From assembly GCA_037445245.1 (NCBI GenBank), contig JBBIKU010000020.1:1-21456 (forward strand): 21,456 nucleotides of DNA, written 5' to 3'. This DNA is from JBBIKU01 sp037445245 (GTDB lineage Bacteria; Chloroflexota; Anaerolineae; Anaerolineales; Anaerolineaceae). The position numbers were made by a program, and so were the translations under genes. Below, one piece after another: positions 21,332 through 21,456 of the stretch; positions within the stretch are counted from its first letter, which is position 1, and each line of letters begins with the position of its first letter. The notes under the pieces were generated by a model. It ran no database searches, was not told the origin of the DNA, and saw only the letters and a list, made by a program, of their open reading frames with translations.

Positions 21332-21442
21332 CTTTCCTCCGAAGCAAGGACAGGCACCTTAACAACTGAAGAGTGATAGGAAGTAAGCACCGTCTGTTCC
21401 AGATCAACCGTGAACTGTACACCTGAATAAGGTGACAAATTT

Positions 21443-21456
21443 TTTGCGGAGAGTTT
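21443..21456 (+). rRNA. 16S rRNA, first ~14 bases only
   Basis: The window ends in GCGGAGAGTTT. AGAGTTT (21450-21456) matches E. coli 16S positions 8-14, at the start of the universal 27F site, which places base 1 near 21443. The rest lies outside the window. Confidence 0.8.

Overview
The window looks like a draft-assembly segment of a bacterial chromosome, moderately GC-rich in coding regions, most likely from the Chloroflexota and probably Anaerolineae-like. That assignment is an inference. It rests on the set of proteins: a Pro/Thr-linked lipoprotein with an NBR1-like Ig domain, a LysM-M23 peptidase translationally coupled to rho, a VanW-family protein with peptidoglycan-binding repeats, and a degenerate-PP2C/membrane/propeller protein. 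No taxonomic marker is complete: only about 14 bases of a 16S rRNA gene lie at the right edge. A run of 35 Ns (21176-21210) shows that the sequence is scaffolded.

Layout. Positions 1-261 hold the end of an HD-GYP protein. 538-1881 is a flavocytochrome (ferric reductase/NADPH oxidase type), followed by a small four-helix membrane protein with an internal duplication (1947-2255). Two minus-strand genes follow: a polytopic membrane protein (2351-2959) and a lipoprotein with a lectin-like C-terminal domain (3266-4078). A minus-strand tRNA-Leu(CAA) sits at 4402-4483, and a divergent YchF-like NTPase at 4539-5609. The rho gene (5910-7263) is interrupted by a 79-bp insertion between 12-bp direct repeats. 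Its last codon overlaps the start of a LysM/M23 murein peptidase (7260-8363). Next come a PhzF-family isomerase (8562-9353) and an NAD-dependent epimerase (9434-10375), which converges on a large minus-strand membrane protein (10400-12772).

From 12773 to 13755 there are no convincing protein genes but a dense RNA region: tRNA-Asn(GTT) on the minus strand, a promoter-driven structured RNA of about 210 nt closed by a 15-bp terminal helix (possibly 6S-like), and a tRNA-like gene that lacks half of its anticodon arm and half of its T arm although its promoter and terminator are intact. The right third holds an NBR1-type lipoprotein (13756-14736), an OFA-family MFS transporter behind a structured leader (15013-16365), minus-strand gyrA (16447-18960) with Met at the quinolone-contact position, a VanW-family protein (19110-20987), and an rRNA operon leader with two consensus promoters that runs into the 16S gene.

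Most neighbours are housekeeping genes (DNA topology, transcription termination, translation-linked NTPase, cell-wall remodelling, tRNAs, rRNA) with their own sigma-70-type promoters, so no single pathway unites them. The signals most worth checking are the interrupted rho, the unassigned structured RNA, the truncated tRNA, and several strong hairpins in 5' leaders.
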